Shown here piece after piece: positions 10,357 to 17,795 of a stretch of DNA of 64,000 nt. A model generated the notes under the pieces. It was not told the origin of the DNA. It saw only the letters and a list, made by a program, of their open reading frames with translations, and did no database searches. Source of the DNA: Paenibacillus protaetiae (GTDB lineage: Bacteria > Bacillota > Bacilli > Paenibacillales > Paenibacillaceae). Within the stretch, counting starts at the first letter, position 1; each line of letters opens with the position of its first letter. The position numbers and the translations under genes were made by a program. The stretch is taken from assembly GCF_004135365.1 (NCBI RefSeq), contig NZ_CP035492.1, positions 1,364,001-1,428,000 on the forward strand, in the 5' to 3' direction.

Positions 10357-10560
10357 AAAAAAACCGTGCTGCAAGAGCACGGTGTACTGTTCCGCTGCCA
10401 TAGTTGTTCAGGCGGGGAGTCCACATGTTCTTAACTCAAGGACCCAGACCATTAGACAGGCGCATCAAATCAAGCTGCTGCTTGAACAAAACAGGAGCAA
10501 GCTGATCCAAAGCCGCAAAGCTAATGTCCGGCATATCCAATTAGGAGTTAAGAACACCCG
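10357..10560 (-). ncRNA. Probable structured small RNA (rod-like, 6S-type architecture possible)
   Basis: The minus strand holds a candidate -10 box TATGAT just right of 10560, with a weak -35. A perfect 11-bp closing stem pairs GTTCTTAACTC with GAGTTAAGAAC (plus positions 10545-10555 with 10427-10437) and encloses a near-continuous rod: further pairings are GACATTAG with CTAATGGTC (one bulge), ATCAGCT with AGCTTGAT (one bulge) and TGCT with AGCA around the apical loop. About 45 single-stranded bases follow, then a 7-bp GC-rich hairpin (10364-10382) with seven T residues, a standard terminator. Total length is near 200 nt. No frame with a ribosome site is present. A long rod with internal loops is the general shape of 6S RNA, but I could not match a 6S consensus, so identity is open. 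Confidence 0.5.
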
Positions 10561-10613
10561 TAATCATAAAAATTTGTCCCCTTTCCAAAACAAACAAAAT
10601 CTGCCTTAATCAT

Positions 10614-10650
10614 AAAAGAAAGCCATGCCCGCTGTCAAGGCGGCATGGCT
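10614..10650 (-). terminator. Rho-independent terminator of the nitrilase-GNAT-GNAT-MBL operon
   Basis: Inverted repeat AGCCATGCC / GGCATGGCT (10621-10650), followed on the minus strand by TTCTTTT, directly after the stop of the metallo-beta-lactamase gene at 10657. Confidence 0.75.
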
Positions 10651-10656
10651 CCCGGT

Positions 10657-11433
10657 TTAAATAAACAGCTGCATCCCGGTTTCGGCAAAAGCCGAATGCT
10701 CAGGCAGCTCATATTCGCGCCGCAGGTCAATATCATGCGACATATGTGTAAAAACCGTGCGCTTCGGCTGCCAAATCCGCAGCAGCCCGGCAGCTTCCGT
10801 CACATCATAAACCGATCTTGTATCATACGGAAACTCTTCCTTATAAAAACTTGTCCCCAATACCAGCAGATCAAGCCCGTACAGCGGCTTCTGCTGTTCT
10901 TCGGTCAAGCCAATCGCATCCGAGCAATAGGCCCACGCTTTGCCTGTTGCCGCGTTGTCGAACCGGTACGCGTAAGCGTAGCCGTTTTTCCCATGGTTCA
11001 CGCGCCAGCATGACGTTACCCAATCGCCAAATTGCACCGGCGTATCAATCGCGTGAAAATGAATTTGCCGCTGCAGCCACGGAAAACGGTCGGCAATTTC
11101 CTTGATGACCTCAGACGGCGCATACGCTTCGCCGGATTTGCCGAGCCATCGGCATGCATCCGCCCATTCCACCAAACCGCCGATATGGTCAAAATGTGCA
11201 TGTGTGATCAATATGCGGTCCACGATCCGCAGTCCTGCCGCTTCCATCTGTCTTCCCCAGTCCGGACCACAGTCAATCATCATCGTGCCGGCGTTGTCAT
11301 CGTCGATTTGCACAAGCGATCGGTAACGCCGGTTCCGGTTCCCGCTGCGGGCCTCCTCGCAAACCGGGCAATCGCAGTACACACGCGGTACGCCCATCGA
11401 ATCGCCCGTCCCACGGAACGTAATAGCTGTCAT
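10657..11433 (-). CDS. PhnP-like metallo-beta-lactamase-fold hydrolase
   Basis: Protein of 258 residues with the metal-binding signature ITHAHFDHIGGL and further histidines (VNHGKNGYAY; TVFTHMSHDID) typical of the MBL fold. Near the N-terminus, GVPRVYCDCPVCEEA is a Cys-rich loop like the structural zinc site of PhnP, the phosphoribosyl cyclic phosphodiesterase. The family therefore points to a phosphodiesterase on a small cyclic phosphate or nucleotide substrate, but no phn genes are nearby. It is the last gene of a four-gene operon and overlaps the preceding GNAT gene by 4 bases. The substrate remains unknown. Confidence 0.8.
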   Translation of the reverse strand: MTAITFRGTGDSMGVPRVYCDCPVCEEARSGNRNRRYRSLVQIDDDNAGTMMIDCGPDWGRQMEAAGLRIVDRILITHAHFDHIGGLVEWADACRWLGKSGEAYAPSEVIKEIADRFPWLQRQIHFHAIDTPVQFGDWVTSCWRVNHGKNGYAYAYRFDNAATGKAWAYCSDAIGLTEEQQKPLYGLDLLVLGTSFYKEEFPYDTRSVYDVTEAAGLLRIWQPKRTVFTHMSHDIDLRREYELPEHSAFAETGMQLFI

Positions 11434-12104
11434 AGCGGAAGCAAACCTACCTGTTCACGGCTGCGAAGCGCCTCTATCATCTCAAGCCAAGCTTGCGGTT
11501 TGTTTGGAAGCGCGGAATAATACGTCGTCAAAAACTGCACGATGAGCTGCGCGGGAAGAGAGGCGCGTTCATCATCTGCCGGCAGGAAGCATAAATCAAG
11601 CCCTTCAACCGCCTGGCCTTCATGATCCCATGAAGGATGGACATACCCGAAGTCAAGCCGCTTGTAACCCATATGGGACAATACTTCCCGCCGCACCAGC
11701 GGGTTCATCGGCGTTACGCCGCCAAACTCGTGGATGGAGGCAAGGTACGGATCGTAAATTTCAGCAAACATGCCCAGCCGCTCCGTGCCCGATTCTTTTG
11801 CCAGCCTTGCCAGATCCCGTTCCCGGTTCACCATCAGGAAACGCCCGATGCCCATCGACGGCCGGCCAATGATCGTGAAGTCCGTCATGGCCACCTTCAT
11901 ATCCGGGTAATAGCGGTATTCCGTAGAGCCTACCACTTCATCCCCGTGAACGGCGGCATATACATGAATACCCGGATCTTCCAGCGGTTCCTTCCATAAT
12001 TCATACGCCAGCACTTCTTCCGGCGGAAAGATCGTTTGCAGAAGCTGGTGCAGCTTAGCAAAATAAGGATCTTCAATTGACTTAATTCGATGATATTGCA
12101 GCAT
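11430..12104 (-). CDS. GNAT-family N-acetyltransferase-like protein
   Basis: Protein of 224 residues with the overall pattern of a GNAT fold: an N-terminal FPPEEVLAYELWKEP region, a central HGDEVVGSTEYRYYPD strand pair, and a degenerate acetyl-CoA loop SMGIGRFLMVNRERD in place of the classical Q/R-x-x-G-x-G/A. The C-terminal 80 residues have no motif I know. The acceptor is unknown. It is the third of four genes in a tight operon (35 bases after the second GNAT gene, 4-base overlap with the MBL gene), so it probably acts in the same pathway. Confidence 0.65.
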   Translation of the reverse strand: MLQYHRIKSIEDPYFAKLHQLLQTIFPPEEVLAYELWKEPLEDPGIHVYAAVHGDEVVGSTEYRYYPDMKVAMTDFTIIGRPSMGIGRFLMVNRERDLARLAKESGTERLGMFAEIYDPYLASIHEFGGVTPMNPLVRREVLSHMGYKRLDFGYVHPSWDHEGQAVEGLDLCFLPADDERASLPAQLIVQFLTTYYSALPNKPQAWLEMIEALRSREQVGLLPL

Positions 12105-12139
12105 AACTGTCAGTCTCTCCCCTCTCTCCTATTATCCGT

Positions 12140-12814
12140 CTAAGCTTCCGGCTGCTCCAGGAACGGATTGCGCCATTCCATTAATGCCGCGTTGCCAAGC
12201 GATTCTTCATCGTCCAAGTAATTGGAGGCGACGCCGATTGGCATCCGTCCGCAGCGAAGCAGGAACGTCAGGACCGGATCTCGCAGCTCTCCCAATACCG
12301 CTTTCTCCAAATATTGCTTTGGCGTAAGCGATTCGGCATGTATATGGTAACCCGGCATTCGTCCTGCGCCAAGCAGCCGCTTCAGGTTCAAAAAAACAAC
12401 CGTTTCGTACATCGACTGCATCAGCCATTTGCCGATGCCGGCTTTCCGGAATGCCGGGGATACGCATAAGTCAGCGACATACAGCGTATCTCCTTCCGGA
12501 TTATGGTTGCGGATATAACCGTTATCCGTAATCGTCTCCCAGGTGTGGGAATGCCCGTAGTCGTCCAGATTGACGATAAGTCCGGTCATCGAACCGATAA
12601 TCCGGCCTTCCGTTTCCACACATAATGCGCCGGCCGGAAAATGATCGAGATGCTTCGCCAGCTGCTCTTCGTTCCACAGCAGTTCCTCCGGATAAGGAGG
12701 AGGAAAGCTTTCTTGCTGGAGCGCGATCATGCCGGCATAATCCTGTTTCGTATAATTGCGGATGATTACCGGAAGCGGCTTGCCGTCCAGAAAAACAATC
12801 ATCTTTTTGTACAT
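12140..12814 (-). CDS. GNAT-family N-acetyltransferase
   Basis: Protein of 224 residues. The acetyl-CoA binding motif is clear: LYVADLCVSPAFRKAGIGKWLM has the R-x-x-G-x-G core (RKAGIG) after the beta-4 strand. The start ATG follows AAGGAGG at 8 bases. It lies 13 bases after the nitrilase-fold gene. In B. subtilis YhcX a GNAT domain and a carbon-nitrogen hydrolase domain are fused in one polypeptide. Here the same two domains are encoded by adjacent genes in the opposite order, which supports a shared pathway. The acceptor molecule is not known. Confidence 0.78.
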   Translation of the reverse strand: MYKKMIVFLDGKPLPVIIRNYTKQDYAGMIALQQESFPPPYPEELLWNEEQLAKHLDHFPAGALCVETEGRIIGSMTGLIVNLDDYGHSHTWETITDNGYIRNHNPEGDTLYVADLCVSPAFRKAGIGKWLMQSMYETVVFLNLKRLLGAGRMPGYHIHAESLTPKQYLEKAVLGELRDPVLTFLLRCGRMPIGVASNYLDDEESLGNAALMEWRNPFLEQPEA

Positions 12815-12827
12815 GGCTGCAGCCTCC

Positions 12828-13688
12828 TTACGCCCAATCCGTATACAAATCTGTTCGGCGGTCCCGCCAAGTCGTTACGGAACCGGCTGAACGGACGTCT
12901 TCCAGCAGTTGCAAATCCAGGTCGGCCACAACAAGCATATCGTCGTTTATAACCCCTTCGGCCAATATCCCTCCCGGTGGAAACGGAATATCGTTAGGCG
13001 TAATAACAGCAGCCTGCCCGTAGTTCGCCCGCATAAAATCAACGCGGCGAAGCGCGCCGACGGTGCCGGTCGTCACGATATACACCTGATTCTCAACCGC
13101 CCTGGCGTGGCAGCAATAGCGCACGCGGTGGAAGCCGTGCCGGTCATCGGTGCACGATGGGCAAAAAATGACGTCCGCGCCTTTTGCCCGCGCCATCCGG
13201 ACGATTTCCGGAAATTCAATATCGTAGCAGGTGAGCATTGCAATGGTGCCGTATTTCGTTTCAAACACAGCCAGTCCGTCGCCGGGCGCCATGCTCCATT
13301 CCGTTACTTCGGTTGGCGTTAAGTGGATTTTGGCCTGCTTGTCGATTTTCCCGTCCGGATGGAACAAGAACGCCGTATTTTGCCGTCTGCCTCCGCCCGC
13401 GTCAACGACATGCGTGCCTCCGATTATATAAACGCCGTATTCCGCCGCTAGGCCTTGGAACAACGCCGTATAATCGTCCGTAAACGCCGGAAGCTGCTCA
13501 ATTGGCAGCGGACGCCCATCCGCACCCCCGATCGACAGCAGCTGGGTCGTCATAAATTCAGGAAATAATACAAATTCCGTTCCGTATTCGGAAGCGTTGC
13601 GGACATAATGTGTCACTTGAGCGGCAAATTGCTCAAAGGACGTAATGTCTTCCAAATGATATTGGACGGCAGCAACCCGGTATTTCAA
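12828..13688 (-). CDS. Carbon-nitrogen hydrolase (nitrilase superfamily)
   Basis: Amidohydrolase of 286 residues with the complete nitrilase catalytic set: Glu in EFVLFPEFM, Lys in IDKQAKIHLTP and Cys in AMLTCYDIEFPEIVR. It likely hydrolyses an amide or carbamoyl bond of a small substrate in the cytosol. The start is a TTG at 13688 preceded by AGGGGGAAAG. First gene of the operon with two GNAT genes and a PhnP-like hydrolase; it begins only 11 bases after the histidine kinase gene ends, so read-through from the two-component system is likely. Relatives include YhcX, omega-amidase and N-carbamoyl hydrolases; the exact substrate cannot be read. Confidence 0.85.
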   Translation of the reverse strand: MKYRVAAVQYHLEDITSFEQFAAQVTHYVRNASEYGTEFVLFPEFMTTQLLSIGGADGRPLPIEQLPAFTDDYTALFQGLAAEYGVYIIGGTHVVDAGGGRRQNTAFLFHPDGKIDKQAKIHLTPTEVTEWSMAPGDGLAVFETKYGTIAMLTCYDIEFPEIVRMARAKGADVIFCPSCTDDRHGFHRVRYCCHARAVENQVYIVTTGTVGALRRVDFMRANYGQAAVITPNDIPFPPGGILAEGVINDDMLVVADLDLQLLEDVRSAGSVTTWRDRRTDLYTDWA

Positions 13689-13699
13689 GCTCTTTCCCC

Positions 13700-15055
13700 C
13701 TACCGTTTTTGTCTAAATTGAATGGTGATCGTCGTGCCGACATCCGGCAAGCTGTACACATCAATTTTGCCTTCATGAAGATCCACGATCCGTTTTGCAA
13801 TCGACAGCCCAAGGCCAACGCCTCCCGTAGCGCGGGCTCGGGCGCCGTCCACGCGGAAAAAGCGCTCAAACAAGTTCGGAATATCCGCTTCCGGAATGCC
13901 GATCCCTTTATCTTTCACTTCAATCTGAACGATGTTTTTAATTTGCAGCACCGTTACATCGATCGGCTCTTTACTGTATTTGATCGCATTATCCAACAAG
14001 ATGACGAGCAACTGGCGGATTTTGTTTTTGTCCGCATACATGCGCACCACTTTGGCAGAAGCCTTCACCCGGATCGGTCGCTGGAACGTGGTCTGCAGCA
14101 TATTGGCCGTTTCGTCCAGCATTTGGACGACGTCGAATTGCTCCTGGTTCAGCCAGTCCTCCTGCTCCGCTTCGGCAAGCGTCAGCATCGACTTGATCAG
14201 GCTTTGCAGGCGCGAGGTTTCTTTATCAATCGCTTCGATCGCTTCGTTGCGCACATTCTCATCATCGCGTCCCCAGCGCTTCAGCATTGCCGTGTAGCTG
14301 CTGATAACGGTAAGCGGCGTCTTCAGCTCATGGGAGGCATCCGCCACAAAATGCTTTTGCCCTTCAAATGTACGATCCAGCCGGTCGACCATCTGGTTAA
14401 ACGCGCGGACAAGCTGCTGAAGCTCGGGCGATTCCTCAGAATTGGTATTTTCAATTTTGCGGAGCTTGCCGCTCCGGTCAATCTCGCGGATCGTTGAAAC
14501 CATCTGCTGAATAGGAGCCGTCAGCCTGGAAGTAAACCAGTATGTACCGAATATAGCAAACAAGATTGCGCCAACCGTCGTCACTGTAAGCGCCGCAACC
14601 AAAATTTGCAGGTAGCTGTCCAGCTCGTTCAACACGCGGTTGATTTCAAGCATTGCAACGACATCGTGCCCCTCATAAAGCGGCACCTGCATGCTTAATA
14701 TCCGCTCGCCGCCTTTGCTGATCATCCCGGTATTATGCTGGGATTGAAACTGGGCGGGCAGATCCAGGAGCACCGGATCGGAGCCGGTAATATTCGCGAC
14801 TTTCCCGTCCGGCAGCACAATCCGGATCAGCTCATTGACGTTGTAATATTCCTTAAGCAGATCGGGGTCGCTAAGGCTGCTGCCCTTTTGGATGTTCGGA
14901 TTTTCCAAGATGAGATTGATTTTATTGGTCAGCACCCGTTCTTCGCTGTCCGTCGTAATTTTAATCACATAAAAATAAACAAATATATTAAACAAAATAA
15001 GAATAAAGATTAACCAAAAAATGGTGAAGAGGGTAAACCTTTTACGCAGTGTCAT
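13700..15055 (-). CDS. Sensor histidine kinase (HAMP / HisKA / HATPase)
   Basis: Membrane sensor of 451 residues. The first transmembrane helix lies at about 8-32 (FTLFTIFWLIFILILFNIFV), an extracytoplasmic domain at about 35-150, and a second membrane helix at about 152-172. A HAMP linker follows, then the HisKA dimerisation box FVADASHELKTPLTVISS with the phospho-acceptor His, and an ATPase domain with DNAIKYS (N box), DKGIGIPEAD (G1) and GVGLGLSIAKRI (G2). It overlaps the response-regulator gene by 4 bases. Similarity is to the ArlS/CssS/HssS type of OmpR-linked kinases; the stimulus is unknown. The nitrilase operon follows 11 bases downstream. Confidence 0.92.
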   Translation of the reverse strand: MTLRKRFTLFTIFWLIFILILFNIFVYFYVIKITTDSEERVLTNKINLILENPNIQKGSSLSDPDLLKEYYNVNELIRIVLPDGKVANITGSDPVLLDLPAQFQSQHNTGMISKGGERILSMQVPLYEGHDVVAMLEINRVLNELDSYLQILVAALTVTTVGAILFAIFGTYWFTSRLTAPIQQMVSTIREIDRSGKLRKIENTNSEESPELQQLVRAFNQMVDRLDRTFEGQKHFVADASHELKTPLTVISSYTAMLKRWGRDDENVRNEAIEAIDKETSRLQSLIKSMLTLAEAEQEDWLNQEQFDVVQMLDETANMLQTTFQRPIRVKASAKVVRMYADKNKIRQLLVILLDNAIKYSKEPIDVTVLQIKNIVQIEVKDKGIGIPEADIPNLFERFFRVDGARARATGGVGLGLSIAKRIVDLHEGKIDVYSLPDVGTTITIQFRQKR

Positions 15056-15750
15056 GCATCCGGCTCCTTAATCATATAACCGACGCCGCGCACCGTATGG
15101 ATAAGCTTATGCCGGTATCCTTTGTCCAGCTTTTGCCGCAAATACCGGATGTACACGTCGACCAGATTCGTTTCGCCTATAAAATCGTATCCCCACACAT
15201 CGGACAAAATGTCTTCGCGCGATTTCTCTTCGTTTTTATGCTCGACCAAGTAGACGAGCAGCTCAAATTCTCGCGGCGTCAGCTCGATGACAATATCTTT
15301 GCGGAACACTTTGCGCGTCCGGAGCTCGATCGTCAAGTCGCCTACTTTAATGACATCATTGCCTTCCGCTTCGCGCGGGTTTTGCTGGAATATACGTAAA
15401 ATATTGCGGACGCGGGCGAGCAGCTCCTCCATCGCAAACGGTTTTGTAATATAATCGTTGGCCCCGTGCTCGAAGCCGCTAACTTTATCCGGCACGGTAT
15501 CCCTTGCCGTCAGCAAAATAACCGGCACCGGATTGCCTGCCTGGCGCAGCCGCCTAAGCACTTCAATTCCGTTCAGCTCGGGCAGCATGACATCCAGCAG
15601 CACAAGCTCCCATTCGCCTGAAGCCGCCATCTCGTAGCCTGTCCGGCCGTCCGCCGCTGTGCCTACATGATATCCTTCATGTTCCAATTCCAATTGTAAA
15701 ATGCGGGAAATTCCCGCCTCATCTTCAACCACTAATATGTTTTGATTCAT
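15052..15750 (-). CDS. OmpR/PhoB-family response regulator
   Basis: Protein of 232 residues. The receiver domain has the acidic pair in ILVVEDEAGI, the phospho-acceptor Asp in ELVLLDVMLPELNG, the switch Thr in VILLTARD and the Lys in NDYITKPFAMEELLARVR. The C-terminal winged helix shows ELTPREFELLVYLVEHKN and NLVDVYIRYLRQKLDKG, so it binds DNA as an OmpR-type regulator. It is translationally coupled to the kinase gene at 13700. Its closest known class is ArlR-like; targets are unknown. Confidence 0.94.
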   Translation of the reverse strand: MNQNILVVEDEAGISRILQLELEHEGYHVGTAADGRTGYEMAASGEWELVLLDVMLPELNGIEVLRRLRQAGNPVPVILLTARDTVPDKVSGFEHGANDYITKPFAMEELLARVRNILRIFQQNPREAEGNDVIKVGDLTIELRTRKVFRKDIVIELTPREFELLVYLVEHKNEEKSREDILSDVWGYDFIGETNLVDVYIRYLRQKLDKGYRHKLIHTVRGVGYMIKEPDA

Positions 15751-16024
15751 CCTTGTTTGTCACCTGCTCTTCCAGTATTGCAAAATAGGTGCATTATTTT
15801 CATCATAAAGAACGTTGTATGGAAAAGCAAGCAAGCCGGCCTGCTTCACGCAGTCCGGCTGAGACGATTTGTCCGGCATGGAGCCGGGGTGGTAAAACAC
15901 TTGCTTTCGCCGCTCTTTTCCGTAACGGGCACACCCCTATTTTGCGTTCGGCTCCGCATTCGGGACAGACAGACTGTTCCCTGCAGCTGCGCCTAATGTA
16001 CATGTTTCGCTGCCGGCTCCAATT
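15751..16024. other. Intergenic region between response regulator and kinase-fusion gene
   Basis: No convincing gene. A hairpin at 15834-15860 (AGCCGG/CCGGCT with an inner CTGC/GCAG) is followed on the minus strand by a weak T-rich tail and may end the upstream kinase-fusion transcript. A 66-codon minus-strand frame (15803-16003) contains CPECG and a further Cys, resembling half a zinc ribbon. However, it runs through this hairpin, lacks the second Cys pair and has a poorly spaced ribosome site, so it is not called. Confidence 0.4.
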
Positions 16025-17653
16025 TTAAGTCCGTTCAGCTCTGCTTCTGACGGTGCTGCCCTTCTTCGCGCCAAGCTCCTTGGACAGAAAATGCCATAAA
16101 GGAGCTAACGCTTTGTCAGCAGCCCGGCGGATAGCGGAATTGTCTGTACACCATCCGCCGGCCCATATCGCCTCAAGCACCGCTGCCGTATCCAGCTGCG
16201 GGAAAACTATCGGGTCCGGCAGCATTTGCTGCCATTCCTTGCGCCCGCGGAATGATGTGTCCTTGTTTGCCGCCCATAACGTGCGCAGTCCGGCTTGAGC
16301 ACGACTCCCGGCAAGCCGTTCCAGCAGACTTAGCTTCCTCGCTTCCCATCGGGACACAAACGGATCGGCTGCAATAACGATCAATGATGCCTCCTGCAGC
16401 CAACCGGCCACTTCATGCCCCGAATGATCCCATGCGCCGGATACATCCACAACCGTTACATCAGACGGCAATCGTGCGATTTCCCGTTCAAAAGCATGCA
16501 GTCTCGGCGGCTCGTTCCGGGGAACGGCGGGCTGCAGCATATGCCAATGCACCCGATCGGCGCCTTGAAGCAAACGATATCGCTCGTCCGCCATGCCGGC
16601 ATGCTCCGGCTGCCGTCGCTTGGCAGCAATCGAACCGCCCCGCGGATCCAGAAGCGAATGCCATTCCGGGCGTACGCCGGGAAATTCAGCCGCCGCCACT
16701 TGCAAACCTTGCCGCGCCAGCAGCTTCGCAATGGAAATGGCCATAAAGGTCGCTCCAGCTCCTTCCGACAAACCCAGCACCGCTATCGTACAAGCTTTCC
16801 CGCTCCGCCGGACCGTATGTTCCGATGCCGCAATCGAATCGGCAGTATACACGGGAACAAAGGCGCGAAGCGCATCCAGCACCTGTTCCATAGAGCTGTA
16901 TCTATGATAAGGATCCTTTGCAAGCATACGGTCCAGCACACGGACAAATGCGCGCGGAACATCCGGGCCAAAAGGCCGGTTAACCGCCACCCGGTTCGTG
17001 ACACCCCCCGATAACATATAAAATAGAAGAGCGCCAAGTCCATATACGTCAGTCCATTCGCCGCTCTGCCCGCCGCCGCTTTGCTCAGGCGCTGCAAATC
17101 CGGGTGTCCCGAGCAGAACCGTATCCTGTTCCGCTCCGGGCTTGTAGAGCCTGGCAATGCCAAAGTCAATCAGCTTCACCAAACCGCGTTCATCGATCAT
17201 GACATTGGAAGGTTTCAAATCACGGTGAATAATTGGCGGCGATTGCCGGTGCAAATAAGAAAGAGCGGAACAAAGCTGCATGCCGATCGCAGCCGCCTCT
17301 TCAAACCGGATGCCCGCTCCTCGATCGGCTACCAGCTGCCGGACGGTTTGCCCGGATACAAAATCCATCACAAACCATTCCACCCCTTGCTCATCCGGCG
17401 GCGCGTAATCTACAATTGACGGTAAATTCGGATGGCTGAGCTTCATAAGCACCTGGGCTTCTTCCGATGATCTTTGCCGGTCTTCCGCCGCCGCTTTAAT
17501 GGCTTTCAAAGCGCGAAGCTTGCGTTCCAGCTTCATATCTTCCGCTGCATATACAACGCCCATTCCCCCGCTGCCAAGCAGCCGCACAATCCGGTAACGG
17601 CCGCCTGCTACCGTCCCCGGCTCCCAATGGGGCAAACTATCCTTGCTGTACAC
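16025..17653 (-). CDS. Ser/Thr protein kinase fused to a degenerate MinD/CpaE-like P-loop domain
   Basis: Cytosolic protein of 542 residues. Residues about 20-265 are a complete Hanks-type kinase: Gly-rich loop LGSGGMGVV (26-34), ATP Lys50 in RALKAIK, catalytic loop HRDLKPSN (143-150), DFG (163-165) and APE (188-190). There is no transmembrane helix and no PASTA repeat, unlike PrkC. Residues about 285-530 form a second domain that opens CTIAVLGLSEGAGATFMAIS, the layout of a ParA/MinD ATPase strand and P-loop. The canonical lysines are replaced (GAGAT), as in CpaE/TadZ-type proteins, and VTVVDVSGAWD and LIVIAADPFVSRWEARK follow like Walker B and later strands. The start is GTG with GGGAGG about 11 bases upstream. 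Function is unknown; phosphorylation-controlled positioning or scaffold activity is inference. Confidence 0.85.
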   Translation of the reverse strand: MYSKDSLPHWEPGTVAGGRYRIVRLLGSGGMGVVYAAEDMKLERKLRALKAIKAAAEDRQRSSEEAQVLMKLSHPNLPSIVDYAPPDEQGVEWFVMDFVSGQTVRQLVADRGAGIRFEEAAAIGMQLCSALSYLHRQSPPIIHRDLKPSNVMIDERGLVKLIDFGIARLYKPGAEQDTVLLGTPGFAAPEQSGGGQSGEWTDVYGLGALLFYMLSGGVTNRVAVNRPFGPDVPRAFVRVLDRMLAKDPYHRYSSMEQVLDALRAFVPVYTADSIAASEHTVRRSGKACTIAVLGLSEGAGATFMAISIAKLLARQGLQVAAAEFPGVRPEWHSLLDPRGGSIAAKRRQPEHAGMADERYRLLQGADRVHWHMLQPAVPRNEPPRLHAFEREIARLPSDVTVVDVSGAWDHSGHEVAGWLQEASLIVIAADPFVSRWEARKLSLLERLAGSRAQAGLRTLWAANKDTSFRGRKEWQQMLPDPIVFPQLDTAAVLEAIWAGGWCTDNSAIRRAADKALAPLWHFLSKELGAKKGSTVRSRAERT

Positions 17654-17684
17654 GATACGATCCGCCTCCCTTGTCCGGATTTAA

Positions 17685-17728
17685 CAAAAAAATCCCGGCC
17701 CTGCGCATGCCTGCGCCGGACCGGGATT
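17685..17728 (-). terminator. Rho-independent terminator after the sugar-binding protein gene
   Basis: Stem AATCCCGG (17691-17698) / CCGGGATT (17721-17728), with a G+C-rich inner palindrome and a T-run on the minus strand. It ends the transcript of the solute-binding protein gene that stops at 17796. Confidence 0.8.
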
Positions 17729-17795
17729 CTTTCCCGTTAAACCTGCCTTTGGTAATAAATTACCATATCCAATTGCGGCAGACAAGCGGGGAGTG

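Noticed and set aside
10148-10609. Forward-strand frames across the non-coding region at 10.2-10.6 kb
   Set aside because: They run through terminator hairpins and the paired stems of the probable RNA, have no ribosome site and no protein features.
15803-16003. 66-codon minus-strand frame with a CPECG motif (half zinc ribbon)
   Set aside because: Only three cysteines in the motif region, poorly spaced ribosome site, and the frame passes through a terminator-like hairpin.
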